The notes under the pieces: generated by a model
Told to the model about the DNA's origin: nothing
Database searches by the model: none
Seen by the model: only the letters and a program-made list of their open reading frames with translations
Program-made: the position numbers and the translations under genes
In this document: positions 11,978-20,246 of the stretch, piece after piece
Numbering within the stretch: position 1 is the first letter of the stretch
Layout: each line of letters opens with the position of its first letter
From: Methylobacterium iners
GTDB lineage: Bacteria; Pseudomonadota; Alphaproteobacteria; Rhizobiales; Beijerinckiaceae
NCBI RefSeq assembly: GCF_022179305.1
Contig: NZ_BPQP01000038.1
Location: forward strand, 24,902-88,901
DNA: 64,000 nt
Direction: 5' to 3'

Positions 11978-13648
11978 TCAGTACCGGTACCGTTCGGAGA
12001 GCGTCGTCATGGTCTGGGCGAGCTCGGTGAGGTTGGCGGAGGCCGTCTCGACCTCGCGGGTGCCGGCCGCCGTCTGCTGGCTCGCCTGCCGGATGTTCTG
12101 GAGGGCGCCCATGACCTGCTCGATGCCGAGCTGCTGCTGGTTCGTCGAGGCCACGATCTGCTGGAAGGTGTGGACGCTCTCTTCGGCGCGGGCGGAGGTC
12201 TCCTCGATGGTGCGCTGCGCCGTGTCGATGCGCGCCTTGCCGACCGTCGTGCGCTTGACCGCCTCCTCGGTGAGCATGACGGAAGTGTTGATGCCCCGCT
12301 GGATCTCGGAGAGGATCGTCCGGACCTGCGCGGTCGCCCCCTTGGCCTGGTCGGCGAGCAGCTTCATCTCCGAGGCGACCACGGCGAAGCTGCGGCCGCT
12401 CTCGCCCGCCGCGGCCGCCTCGATCGCGGCGTTGAGGGCGAGGAGGTGCGTGCGCTCCGAGATGTCGTTGACGGTGGTGATGATCTCGCCGATCGTCTGG
12501 GTCTTCTCGCTCAAGCTGACGATGTTGCCGGCCACCGCCTCCGCCTGCTCGCGGATCGCGTCCATCGCCTTGGCGCTGTCCGTCGTCGCGCGCAGGCCCG
12601 AGCGCGAGGTCTGCGCCGTGTTCTGGGCCGTGGCGATCACCTCGGCCGCGCGCGCCCCGATCTGGGCGCCCGAATGCGTGATCTCGTCGACGGTCGCGGC
12701 CGTCTCCTGCACCGCGGCGAACTGCTCCTCGACGCTCGCCGCCTGCTGCTGCGCCGACGCGCGGATCTCCGCCGCCGCCGCAGTCATGTCGGCGGTCGCC
12801 GCGCGGTTGGTGCGGGCGAGGTCCGTGAGCCCCACGACCATGCCGTTCAGCGCCCGGGCGAGGCGTTCGATCTCGTCGCTGCCCCTGACCTCGAGCCTGC
12901 CGGTGAGGTCGCCTCCGCCCACGCGCTCGGCGAAGGCCATGACGCTCTCCAGCGGGCGCACGACCGCGCGGCTGATGATGTAGGTCACGAGGAGGGCGAG
13001 GATGACGCAGGCGGCGAGCGTCAGACCGATGGACAGGCGGGTCCGGTCGTACAGGTCGGTGATGCTGCGCTGGCCGGCGATCACGCTCTGGTCGAGGACG
13101 TTGCGCACGTTCGCGACGGACTTGATGAAGGTAGCCTGCCGGCCGTTCAGCTCGGCACTGCGCGCCTCGACCCCGGCCATGTCGTTGGCGGTGATCAGGG
13201 CGAAGAGACCCTCGGCCCGCGGTCGCAACTCCCGGAACAGACCGGCGCTCTCGTTTCCGGCGTCCGAGAGCTGCTTCCAGATCGCCGCCCGCTCGGGAAG
13301 CCTCGAGCTGGTGCGGTAGGAATCGGCCGACCGGGTCAGGTCGCCGAGCAGGTTCTCGATGTCGCCCGCGGTGCGGGTCCAGGCCGGCAGGATGTCCTCC
13401 GGGCGGCCCCCCTGACCCGATTTCGAGAGGTACGCGATGACCGCGTCGCGGCGGAGCATGCCCAGCTCGCGCGACTTGTTGGCGAGGTCGTCGAGCAGCC
13501 GCGCCATCGCGATGTCGCGCCCGACGATGGCATCCGTGGTGTCGCGCACCGCGCCGACCTGACCGAGCGCGTAGACGCCCAAAGCCACGAGCACGACGAC
13601 GACGGCACTGAAACCGAGGAGGATGCGCTTTCCGATCGAGTTGGCCAC
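11978..13648 (-). CDS. Methyl-accepting chemotaxis protein
   Basis: A 556-residue transmembrane receptor. TM1 is at the N-terminus (ILLGFSAVVVVLVALGVYALG), a roughly 150-residue four-helix-type periplasmic domain follows, then TM2 (LAACVILALLVTYIIS), HAMP (AVVRPLESVMAFAERVGGGD) and a long cytoplasmic signalling coiled coil. The hairpin tip has the conserved SERTHLLALNAAIEAA stretch that contacts CheA and CheW. It lies between cheA and the second cheW, so it is the dedicated receptor of this array. The C-terminus (LSERYRY) has no NWETF-type CheR-binding pentapeptide. The ligand is unknown. Confidence 0.93.
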   Translation of the reverse strand: MANSIGKRILLGFSAVVVVLVALGVYALGQVGAVRDTTDAIVGRDIAMARLLDDLANKSRELGMLRRDAVIAYLSKSGQGGRPEDILPAWTRTAGDIENLLGDLTRSADSYRTSSRLPERAAIWKQLSDAGNESAGLFRELRPRAEGLFALITANDMAGVEARSAELNGRQATFIKSVANVRNVLDQSVIAGQRSITDLYDRTRLSIGLTLAACVILALLVTYIISRAVVRPLESVMAFAERVGGGDLTGRLEVRGSDEIERLARALNGMVVGLTDLARTNRAATADMTAAAAEIRASAQQQAASVEEQFAAVQETAATVDEITHSGAQIGARAAEVIATAQNTAQTSRSGLRATTDSAKAMDAIREQAEAVAGNIVSLSEKTQTIGEIITTVNDISERTHLLALNAAIEAAAAGESGRSFAVVASEMKLLADQAKGATAQVRTILSEIQRGINTSVMLTEEAVKRTTVGKARIDTAQRTIEETSARAEESVHTFQQIVASTNQQQLGIEQVMGALQNIRQASQQTAAGTREVETASANLTELAQTMTTLSERYRY

Positions 13649-13705
13649 GGTGGCTTCGTGCTCCGGAAGCGGCCGATCCCGAGACCTGAGGTCCTCGGGC
13701 CGACC

Positions 13706-14281
13706 TCAGGGCAGGTAGCGCCGCAGGAGGCGCGGCAGGTCGATGACGACGAAGCCGCCCTCGGCAGCTCCCTCGGCTGCTGCATAGCTTGAAACCGCAT
13801 CAGCGCCCAGGCCCGGGGCCGCGTCGAGGTCGGCCGCGGCCTCGGGCTGCCCGCTGGCTCCAGCGGGAGCGGCGACGCGCCTCACGCCGTGCACGCGCTC
13901 GACGGCCAGCGCGATCGCCGGACCCGCGCCGCGCAGGATCAGGAAATGCCCTCGGCCCTCGCGCGTCCCCTCGGTCCGCGGCCGGCCGAGCGCGGCGGCG
14001 AGGTCGAGGACGCTCACGACGCGGCCGGATCGCGCCGCGAGGCCGATCAGCGCCGGCGGCGCGCCGGGCACCGGGGTGCAGGCCCGCGCGGGCATGACAT
14101 GCGCCACGGCCTCCACGGCAAGGCCGTAGCGGTCGTGTCCGCAGGTGCAGACGAGGTAGGAACGCAGCGCCGCCGCCTGCTCGGCGGCGGTGCCCCGCCG
14201 GGCGAGGGCCGCCGAGCGTGCGTCGAGCAGGGCCTGCCTGCCCGCGTCGTCGAGGCCGAGCGCGTCGTGCCCGAGGCTCAA
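13706..14281 (-). CDS. cheW: CheW-like adaptor protein (between cheR and mcp)
   Basis: A CheW-domain protein of about 191 residues. A short N-terminal helical extension (ALLDARSAALARRG) precedes the domain, which starts at RSYLVCTCGHDRYGLAVEAV and includes GAPPALIGLAARSGRVVSVLDLAA. I start it at a TTG one base after the cheR stop codon because GGAGGG sits five bases upstream; an ATG overlapping the cheR stop is out of frame, and the longer in-frame ATG start would run about 90 bases into cheR. It bridges CheA and the MCP. The array has a second CheW upstream, as in Wsp and Che3 systems, where the two adaptors are not interchangeable. Confidence 0.78.
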   Translation of the reverse strand: MSLGHDALGLDDAGRQALLDARSAALARRGTAAEQAAALRSYLVCTCGHDRYGLAVEAVAHVMPARACTPVPGAPPALIGLAARSGRVVSVLDLAAALGRPRTEGTREGRGHFLILRGAGPAIALAVERVHGVRRVAAPAGASGQPEAAADLDAAPGLGADAVSSYAAAEGAAEGGFVVIDLPRLLRRYLP

Positions 14282-14282
14282 A

Positions 14283-15698
14283 TCATGCCCTCCGTCGTGT
14301 CGGCCGCGCCAGCGCCGCGCCTTCCGCGAGCTGCCGGGCGCTGGCGCCGCCGCCCTCCGCGACCGGCGCATCGGGCGGAAGGGCTTGGCTCAGCCTGACC
14401 GCGTTGTCGAGAGCGCGGCCTGCCTCGGCCTCCCGTCCTTCGGCGGCGAGCAGCAGGCCGAGCTGGTAATGGGCCATGACGAAGCTGCGATCGAGGTAGA
14501 TCGCGCCGCGGAACGCCCGCTCCGCCTCCGCCTCGCGGCCGAGGGCGCGGGCCAGGAGCCCCTCATAGTAGTGCAGCACCGCATCCGTCGGCGCCGCGAT
14601 CAAGGCGGCGCGCACGGCCCGCCACGCCTCGGCCGTGTCGCCGGAATCGGCCAGCGCGCGGACCCGGGCGCGCAGGTCGTCCGGGGGCGGCGAGGGAGGC
14701 GCCGGCGACGGAACCGGCGGAGGCGGGGCGGACGGCAGCGCCTCCGGGCGGTGCACCGCAGGCGGGAGGGCGGGCGGCGGAGGAACTGGCGCCGGCGGCG
14801 GCGCTGCGCGCGGATCGTCGGGCCGTCGGTAGGCGACGGTGCCGGGCAGGTTGACGGGCAGGAGCCAACCCGCAAAGGCGGGATTGGGCTCGGCATGCCC
14901 GAGCAGGAGCCAGCCGTCGGGCGCCAGGCGCCGGCCGAGGCCGCGCACGATGCCGAGCACCGCCTCCTCCCTGAAGTAGATGAGCACGTTCCGGCAGAGG
15001 ATGAGGTCGAAGCCCGTAGCCGGCGCCGGGATGCTGCCGTCGAGGAGACCCATCAGGTTCTGGCGCTCGAAGCGCACCATCCTGCGGAACTCGGGCTTGA
15101 GCGTGTAGGACCCGTCCCGGGTCGAGCCGGCCGTGCCGGGGCCGGCGAGGAAGTAGCGCGCGCGATCCTCGGCGGGCGTGGTGCGCAGCGCCCAGCGGCC
15201 GAACTCCGCGGCGCGGGCCACCTGCAGCGCCGGCGCGCTGATATCGGTGCCGGTGATCGCCACGCGCCATTCCGGCAGCGCGTCCCCGAGCAGGCTGTGG
15301 ACCAGGATGGCGATGGAGTAGGGCTCGGCGCCCGTCGAACAGCCGGCGCTCCAGATCCGCAGGCAGCGCTCGGTCTGCCGCGCCGCGATCAGCCCCGGCA
15401 GGATCGTGTCGCGCAGCGCCGTGAACTGCTCGGCGTAGCGGAAGAAGAAGGTTTCGCCGATGGTGATCTCGGCCTCGAGCGCCTCCCATTCCGCCGCGCC
15501 CTCCTCGGCCCGGTCGAGGAGGGCGCGATAGGCCTCGGAACCCGCCGAGCCGCAAGCCCTGAAGCGCTTCCGGAGGCGGTCGTAGAGCAGGTCGTCCTTG
15601 TCGTCGTAGTAGTGCTGGCCGGTCCGGGCGATCACCTGGGCCTTGAGCGCCGGATAGCCGGGGTCCGACGCCGGGCCGGGCGGAGCCGGACGCTTCAT
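14283..15698 (-). CDS. cheR: CheR-type protein-glutamate methyltransferase with C-terminal TPR repeats
   Basis: A 471-residue protein. The N-terminal helical CheR domain (YYDDKDDLLYDRLRKRF) is followed by the SAM-binding methyltransferase domain (LRIWSAGCSTGAEPYSIAI, FDLILCRNVLIYF). A Pro/Ala-rich linker (about 300-345) leads to two or three TPR-like helical pairs (LLARALGREAEAERAFRGAI, HYQLGLLLAAEGREAEAGRA). It methylates MCP glutamates using SAM. CheR-TPR fusions are the WspC type, found in alternative chemosensory systems. It lies between two cheW genes with almost no spacing. Confidence 0.92.
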   Translation of the reverse strand: MKRPAPPGPASDPGYPALKAQVIARTGQHYYDDKDDLLYDRLRKRFRACGSAGSEAYRALLDRAEEGAAEWEALEAEITIGETFFFRYAEQFTALRDTILPGLIAARQTERCLRIWSAGCSTGAEPYSIAILVHSLLGDALPEWRVAITGTDISAPALQVARAAEFGRWALRTTPAEDRARYFLAGPGTAGSTRDGSYTLKPEFRRMVRFERQNLMGLLDGSIPAPATGFDLILCRNVLIYFREEAVLGIVRGLGRRLAPDGWLLLGHAEPNPAFAGWLLPVNLPGTVAYRRPDDPRAAPPPAPVPPPPALPPAVHRPEALPSAPPPPVPSPAPPSPPPDDLRARVRALADSGDTAEAWRAVRAALIAAPTDAVLHYYEGLLARALGREAEAERAFRGAIYLDRSFVMAHYQLGLLLAAEGREAEAGRALDNAVRLSQALPPDAPVAEGGGASARQLAEGAALARPTRRRA

Positions 15699-15727
15699 GG
15701 GTCGGACCGGGGCGGGTGCGGCATGCC

Positions 15728-16288
15728 TCAGGCCGAGCGCGCGTCGCCGAGGGCGGCGAGCCGGTCCTGCGCCGCCCGGGTCAGCACCGCGAGCCGCTCG
15801 CGCTCGACCTGCGTCAGGAGGCGGTCGGCCGCGAGGACGTGGACGAGGCGCTCGCGCGCCGTGAGCTCGGCCGCGACGCAGCCGTTGAGCGTCTGGTCAT
15901 CGGCGATGGGCTTGCGATGGGCATCCTCGACCGTCACGAGGTCCACGACGCGGTCCACGAGATAGGCCGTCCCGCCGCCGGTCGCGACGACGACGTGCCG
16001 GTAGGGATCGCGGATGGCCTCGGCCGCTGCGGCGTCGCGCAGGCCGAGCAACCGCGCGAGATCCACGACGGGCAGGGGCGCGCCGCCGAGATTGAGGAAC
16101 CCGGCGAGCAGGTTCCCCGCGGCGGGCGGCCGATCGAGGTTGGGCAGCGGCAGGATCTCGCGCACCTCGGCGCGGGGCAGCGCGCAGGCGACGCCCGCCA
16201 CGTCGAGGAGAAGGTAGGCGGTGGTGGAAGGCTGGGCCAGCGCTGGGGCTCCCCTCGCGGATCGCGACGCGCCCTCAGATAAGACCAC
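15728..16288 (-). CDS. cheW: CheW-like adaptor protein (first gene of chemosensory operon)
   Basis: The CheW domain begins at TTAYLLLDVAGVACALPRAEV and includes NLLAGFLNLGGAPLPVVDLARLLG. A C-terminal extension of about 60 residues (RLVHVLAADRLLTQVERERL) is predicted helical. The start is uncertain. The GTG used here (VVLSEGASRS) has a poor Shine-Dalgarno. A CTG at 16240 (LAQPSTT) has a good GAGGGGA spacing. The longest ATG start (16498) would run through the ilv leader and promoter on the other strand and is unlikely. As the first gene of the minus-strand operon, its promoter should lie in the region shared with ilvI. Confidence 0.75.
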   Translation of the reverse strand: MVLSEGASRSARGAPALAQPSTTAYLLLDVAGVACALPRAEVREILPLPNLDRPPAAGNLLAGFLNLGGAPLPVVDLARLLGLRDAAAAEAIRDPYRHVVVATGGGTAYLVDRVVDLVTVEDAHRKPIADDQTLNGCVAAELTARERLVHVLAADRLLTQVERERLAVLTRAAQDRLAALGDARSA

Positions 16289-16328
16289 GCCGTGAGGAAG
16301 GGCAAATGCCGGGGGGCAGCGGCTGCCG

Positions 16329-16357
16329 TTGACCCGCCAGGGGCGCTCCGCTATCAC
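16329..16357 (+). promoter_or_regulatory. Candidate sigma-70 promoter of the ilvIH operon
   Basis: TTGACC (16329-16334) and TATCAC (16352-16357) are separated by 17 bases, a good match to a housekeeping promoter. Transcription would start near 16364 and give a leader of about 210 bases before ilvI, containing the leader peptide and attenuator described below. Prediction from sequence only. Confidence 0.6.
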
Positions 16358-16415
16358 ACCCGACACGATGTTCGATTCGCCAAGTCCGGCGAAGCCATCG
16401 TCGAAGCGGCGATCG

Positions 16416-16466
16416 ATGCATACCATCCTTATCGTAGCGGAAGCGTCACCGACGGAGCGGACCTGA
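16416..16466 (+). CDS. Putative ilv operon leader peptide (Ile-Leu-Ile-Val)
   Basis: A 16-residue reading frame, MHTILIVAEASPTERT, with four consecutive branched-chain codons (ATC CTT ATC GTA) at positions 4-7, ending at TGA inside the loop of the next hairpin. Its position between a good promoter and a terminator hairpin, about 100 bases upstream of ilvI, is the classical arrangement of an attenuation leader peptide. Charged Ile, Leu and Val tRNAs would let the ribosome reach the stop codon and favour termination. The Shine-Dalgarno is weak. An in-frame ATG at 16368 would add 16 residues. Too short for routine gene finding. Confidence 0.7.
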   Translation: MHTILIVAEASPTERT

Positions 16467-16527
16467 GATAAGGGTCCGCGATCCGGGTGGTGGCGCATGC
16501 AGGGTCCCTCGGGGCCCTTTTTTTATT
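16457..16527 (+). promoter_or_regulatory. Transcription attenuator of ilvIH (pause hairpin and antiterminator region)
   Basis: A perfect 7-bp hairpin (16457-16463 with 16473-16479, 9-base loop) overlaps the leader peptide end and stop codon, as expected for the 1:2 pause structure. It is followed by CCGGG at 16483-16487, which can pair (one bulge) with CCCTCGG in the terminator arm as a candidate antiterminator, and then by the intrinsic terminator. The alternative folds were drawn by hand and need energy calculation. Confidence 0.62.
16501..16527 (+). terminator. Attenuator terminator hairpin upstream of ilvI
   Basis: AGGGTCCC (16501-16508) pairs with GGGGCCCT (16511-16518) and is followed directly by a run of seven T's and ATT. 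It lies 47 bases before the ilvI start, so it would stop transcription inside the leader unless antitermination occurs. Confidence 0.75.
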
Positions 16528-16573
16528 GCCCGCGGCCGAGACGATGGTTCGAAAAGGTTCGAGGAGTGAGACG

Positions 16574-18349
16574 ATGAGCGGCGAGGTCATGACCGGGGCC
16601 GAAATGGTCATCCGGGCGTTCCGGGATCAGGGTGTCGACACGCTGTTCGGGTATCCCGGCGGTGCGGTGCTGCCGATCTACGACGCGCTCTTCCAGCAGG
16701 AGGACCTGAAGCACATCCTCGTGCGCCACGAGCAGGGCGCGGTCCACGCGGCCGAGGGCTATGCCCGCTCGTCGGGCAAGGTCGGCTGCGTCCTCGTCAC
16801 CTCGGGGCCGGGCGCCACCAACATCATCACGGGCCTCACCGACGCGATGATGGACTCGATTCCGCTCGTCTGCATCACCGGGCAGGTCCCGACGCATCTG
16901 ATCGGCACCGACGCGTTCCAGGAATGCGACACGGTCGGCATCACGCGCCACTGCACGAAGCACAACTACCTCGTCAAATCCATCGACGACCTGCCGCGCA
17001 TCCTGCACGAGGCCTTCTACGTCGCCTCGAACGGACGTCCGGGCCCCGTCGTCGTCGACCTGCCGAAGGACGTTCAGTTCGCGAGCGGGCTTTACGAGCG
17101 TCCGACCCAGAACGGCCACAAGACCTACCGCCCCGCCTTCAAGGGCGACGCTCCGTCGATCCAGGCGGCCGTCGAGCTGATGGCGACGGCCCGGCGCCCC
17201 GTCTTCTACACCGGCGGCGGCGTCATCAATGCGGGCCCGGAGGCATCCGGGCTGCTGCGCAAGCTCGTCGCCGAAACCGGCTTCCCCGTCACGTCCACGC
17301 TGATGGGGCTCGGCGCCTTCCCGGCCTCCGACGACAGGTTCCTGGGCATGCTCGGCATGCACGGGACCTACGAGGCCAACCTCGCGATGCACGAATGCGA
17401 CGTGATGATCTGCGTCGGCGCCCGCTTCGACGACCGCATCACGGGCCGTCTCGACGCCTTCGCGCCGTTCTCCAAGAAGATCCACATCGACATCGACGCC
17501 TCCTCGATCAACAAGGTCGTCAAGGTCGACGTCGGCATCGTCGGCGATTGCGCCTCGGTGCTGGAAGACATGCTCGCCGCCTGGCGCGCGCTTCCGGCCA
17601 AGCCCGACAGGGGCCGCCTCGACCCGTGGTTCGGGAAGATCCGCACCTGGAAGGCGCGGGAATGCCTGAACTATTGGCCGTCGGGCACGATCATCAAGCC
17701 GCAATACGCCGTCCAGCGCCTGTACGAGGCGACCAAGGACCGGGAGACCTACATCACCACGGAAGTCGGCCAGCACCAGATGTGGGCAGCCCAGTACTAC
17801 AAGTTCGACGAGCCGAACCGCTGGATGACCTCCGGCGGACTCGGCACCATGGGCTACGGCCTGCCCGCCGCCATCGGCGCGCAGCTCGCCTATCCGCGTG
17901 GCCTCGTCATCGACATCGCCGGCGAGGCCTCGATCCTGATGAACATGCAGGAGATGTCGACGGCCGTTCAGTACCGCCTGCCGATCAAGATCTTCATCCT
18001 GAACAACGAGTACATGGGCATGGTCCGCCAGTGGCAGGAGCTGCTGCACGGCTCGCGCTACTCGCAGAGCTATTCGGAAAGCCTGCCGGACTTCGTGAAG
18101 CTGGCCGAGGCCTACGGCGCCAAGGGCATTCGCTGCGAGAAGCCGGGCGACCTCGACGCGGCGATCCAAGAGATGCTGGACTACGACGGCCCGGTGATCT
18201 TCGACTGCGTCGTCGACAAGACCGAGAACTGCTTCCCGATGATCCCCTCGGGCAAGGCGCACAACGAGATGCTGCTGTCGGACTACCTCGGCGAGACCGG
18301 GGTCGAGCTCGGCGACGTCATCTCGGAAGAGGGCAAGATGCTGGTCTGA
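16574..18349 (+). CDS. ilvI: Acetolactate synthase, large catalytic subunit
   Basis: A 591-residue ThDP-dependent acetohydroxyacid synthase. It makes 2-acetolactate or 2-aceto-2-hydroxybutyrate from pyruvate, the first common step of Val/Leu/Ile synthesis. The N-terminal PYR domain has the catalytic Glu in [17 protein letters not shown] and the GPGATN motif. The middle FAD-binding domain includes [18 protein letters not shown] and [10 protein letters not shown]. The C-terminal PP domain has [17 protein letters not shown] and the acidic ThDP/Mg motif near VIDIAGEAS. Note that it reads GEAS where most homologues have GDAS. The ATG used has a GAGGAG Shine-Dalgarno; an upstream in-frame ATG lies before the terminator and is not credible. 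ilvH follows 35 bases later. Confidence 0.95.
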   Translation: MSGEVMTGAEMVIRAFRDQGVDTLFGYPGGAVLPIYDALFQQEDLKHILVRHEQGAVHAAEGYARSSGKVGCVLVTSGPGATNIITGLTDAMMDSIPLVCITGQVPTHLIGTDAFQECDTVGITRHCTKHNYLVKSIDDLPRILHEAFYVASNGRPGPVVVDLPKDVQFASGLYERPTQNGHKTYRPAFKGDAPSIQAAVELMATARRPVFYTGGGVINAGPEASGLLRKLVAETGFPVTSTLMGLGAFPASDDRFLGMLGMHGTYEANLAMHECDVMICVGARFDDRITGRLDAFAPFSKKIHIDIDASSINKVVKVDVGIVGDCASVLEDMLAAWRALPAKPDRGRLDPWFGKIRTWKARECLNYWPSGTIIKPQYAVQRLYEATKDRETYITTEVGQHQMWAAQYYKFDEPNRWMTSGGLGTMGYGLPAAIGAQLAYPRGLVIDIAGEASILMNMQEMSTAVQYRLPIKIFILNNEYMGMVRQWQELLHGSRYSQSYSESLPDFVKLAEAYGAKGIRCEKPGDLDAAIQEMLDYDGPVIFDCVVDKTENCFPMIPSGKAHNEMLLSDYLGETGVELGDVISEEGKMLV

Positions 18350-18384
18350 CGGGATCGAGCGAGGATCGGGGCAGGAACGACGAC

Positions 18385-18927
18385 ATGAACGCGATGAACA
18401 CCCACTACCCCGATGCCGGCCGGGTCGAGGCCGTCAACCGGCACACGCTCGCCGTGATCGTGGACAACGAGCCCGGCGTGCTGGCGCGCATCTCCGGCAT
18501 GTTCTCGGGGAGAGGCTACAACATCGAGAGCCTGACGGTGTCCGAAACCGAGGTGGCCCGCCACATCTCGCGGATCACCATCGTCACGGCGGGCACCAAC
18601 GCGGTGATCGAGCAGATCAAGGCGCAGCTCAACCGGCTCGTACCCGTCCATCGGGTCGTCGACCTGACGCTGCAGGGCAATGCGCTGGAGCGCGAGCTCT
18701 GCCTCGTGAAGGTGGCCGGCACCGGCGAGCACCGCAGCGAGGCGCTGACCCTCGCCGCCGCCTTCAACGCCCGCACCCTCGACGCCACGCTGAGCTCCTT
18801 CGTGTTCGAGGTCACCGGCACCACCGAGGAGATCGACCGCTTCATCGGGCTGATGACGGTCATCGGCCTCGTCGAGATCTCCCGCACGGGGATCGCGGCG
18901 ATGGGGCGGGGCGCGGAGGCGATGTGA
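18385..18927 (+). CDS. ilvH: Acetolactate synthase, small regulatory subunit
   Basis: A 180-residue protein with an N-terminal ACT domain (HTLAVIVDNEPGVLARISGMFSGRG, NIESLTVSETE) and a C-terminal ACT-like domain (ELCLVKVAG ... EVTGTTEEIDRFIGLM). It binds valine and activates and feedback-inhibits the IlvI catalytic subunit. It lies directly downstream of ilvI in the same transcript. Length and motifs are normal for the family. Confidence 0.95.
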   Translation: MNAMNTHYPDAGRVEAVNRHTLAVIVDNEPGVLARISGMFSGRGYNIESLTVSETEVARHISRITIVTAGTNAVIEQIKAQLNRLVPVHRVVDLTLQGNALERELCLVKVAGTGEHRSEALTLAAAFNARTLDATLSSFVFEVTGTTEEIDRFIGLMTVIGLVEISRTGIAAMGRGAEAM

Positions 18928-18991
18928 AGGCGACGCCTTCTGGGCGGTTCTGCGCTATCATTCCGGTGACGTCCGACATCAGGAGTCCGTG

Positions 18992-19231
18992 ATGGAAGCA
19001 AAAGTGGTCCGATGGGGCGACGACCTAGCGGTGAAGCTGTCCTCCGAGGAGGTCCGGGCCCTGGGTCTCAGCGAGGGGCAGATCGTCGAGGTGACGCCCA
19101 AGCGGCGGCGAATTACGGCCGATGAGATGTTCGCGGAGATGCGGCGGCTTGGACCTGCCCATGAGCCCGAGATGATCGATTGGGGGCCCGACCGGGGTTC
19201 CGAGATCATCGATGACAACGATCCGCGATGA
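18992..19231 (+). CDS. MazE/AbrB-type antitoxin
   Basis: A 79-residue protein. The N-terminal swapped-hairpin AbrB fold is recognisable (KVVRWGDDLAVKLSSEEVRALGLSEGQIVEV), followed by an acidic tail (EMIDWGPDRGSEIIDDND) that in MazE-like proteins wraps around and blocks the toxin. An AGGAG Shine-Dalgarno six bases before the ATG decides the start over a GTG one codon upstream. The toxin gene starts inside its last codons (20-base overlap), the normal order for such operons, with the antitoxin autorepressing. Confidence 0.82.
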   Translation: MEAKVVRWGDDLAVKLSSEEVRALGLSEGQIVEVTPKRRRITADEMFAEMRRLGPAHEPEMIDWGPDRGSEIIDDNDPR

Positions 19232-19571
19232 CGCGATCCTAGAGCCTGGCGACCTCGTTCTCGTCGAGCTCGGACCCGTGCGCGGCAGCGAGCAGGACGG
19301 CCGCCGTCCGGCTCTCGTGGTCTCGGTCCAGAACGTTCATCTTTTGACGCGACGCGCTCTGATCTGTCCGATTACGAGCAACATCGACCCGTGGCCAAGC
19401 AAGGTTCTGCTGCCACCCGGCCTCGCCGCGAAGGGTGCCGTGCTGACCGATCAATTGCGGGCGATCGATCGCAAGGAGCGGATCCTGCGCCGTCTCGGCT
19501 CGGTTCCGGCCCATGTTCTTTCCGAGGCCAAGGATCAGATCGCGATCCTCCTCGACCTTCGCAATGATTGA
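19212..19571 (+). CDS. PemK/MazF-family toxin (endoribonuclease)
   Basis: A 119-residue protein with the MazF fold signature: LEPGDLVLVELGPVRGSEQDGRRPALVVS near the N-terminus (the GD-x3-V and G-x-E-x-x-G-x-RP-x-LV pattern), then ICPITSN and the conserved VLTDQLRAIDRKE stretch. Family members cleave mRNA at short specific sequences; the antitoxin encoded upstream neutralises them. The catalytic Arg (in GRRPALVV) and Thr (in CPITSN) positions look intact, so the toxin is probably active. The pair sits between ilvH and a GST gene, as an insertion into the ilv region. Confidence 0.85.
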   Translation: MTTIRDDAILEPGDLVLVELGPVRGSEQDGRRPALVVSVQNVHLLTRRALICPITSNIDPWPSKVLLPPGLAAKGAVLTDQLRAIDRKERILRRLGSVPAHVLSEAKDQIAILLDLRND

Positions 19572-19592
19572 CGGGAAACGCGCAGATCTCTG

Positions 19593-20228
19593 ATGGCATC
19601 CACCCTCTACTACGCCCCCGGCGCCTGCTCCCTCGCCTCTCACATCGCGCTCGAAGAGGCGGGCGCGTCGTTCGAGACGGTGCGCCTCAACCTCATGGCA
19701 GGCGACCAGCGCGCGCCCGGATATCTCGCGATCAACGAGCGCGGCCGGGTGCCGGCCCTCGTCGACGACGGCTGGGTGCTCACGGAGAACACCGCCATCC
19801 TGCGCCACGTCGCCCGGCTCCATCCCGCGCTGTGGCCCGAGGCGGCGCGTGACCAGGCGGTCGCCGACGAGTGGCTCGCCTGGCTCTCCACCAACCACCA
19901 CGTCGCCTACGCCCATGTGCGCCGGCCCGAGCGCTACACGACCGACGAGGAGGCCCATCCCGCCATCAGTGCCAAGGGCGTCGATACCTGCGGCGACCTC
20001 TTCACGATGACCGAGGTCCGGCTCTCGAACGGCGGCTGGGCGGTGGGCGGCCGCTACAGCGTGGTCGACCCCTACCTGCTGCTGTTCTGGACCTGGGGCC
20101 GGGGTCCTGCGCTCAGGTTCGATATGCCCGAGCGCTTCCCGCATTGGACGGCGCATGCCCGGGCGATGGCCGAACGACCCGCAGTGCAGGCGGTCTTCGC
20201 CCGCGAGGGCCTCGACCTGCCGGCCTGA
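19593..20228 (+). CDS. Glutathione S-transferase family protein
   Basis: A 211-residue protein. The N-terminal thioredoxin-like domain starts STLYYAPGACSLASHIALEEAG, the beta-class GST pattern, with the glutathione-binding TENTAILRHVA (cis-Pro region VPALV then E/N-T-x-A-I). A helical C-terminal domain contains the N-capping motif SVVDPYLLLFW. It would conjugate glutathione to electrophiles or act as a glutathione-dependent isomerase or reductase. The substrate is unknown. It follows the toxin gene closely but with no overlap. Confidence 0.88.
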   Translation: MASTLYYAPGACSLASHIALEEAGASFETVRLNLMAGDQRAPGYLAINERGRVPALVDDGWVLTENTAILRHVARLHPALWPEAARDQAVADEWLAWLSTNHHVAYAHVRRPERYTTDEEAHPAISAKGVDTCGDLFTMTEVRLSNGGWAVGGRYSVVDPYLLLFWTWGRGPALRFDMPERFPHWTAHARAMAERPAVQAVFAREGLDLPA

Positions 20229-20246
20229 TGGGGACGGAGCCTCGCC

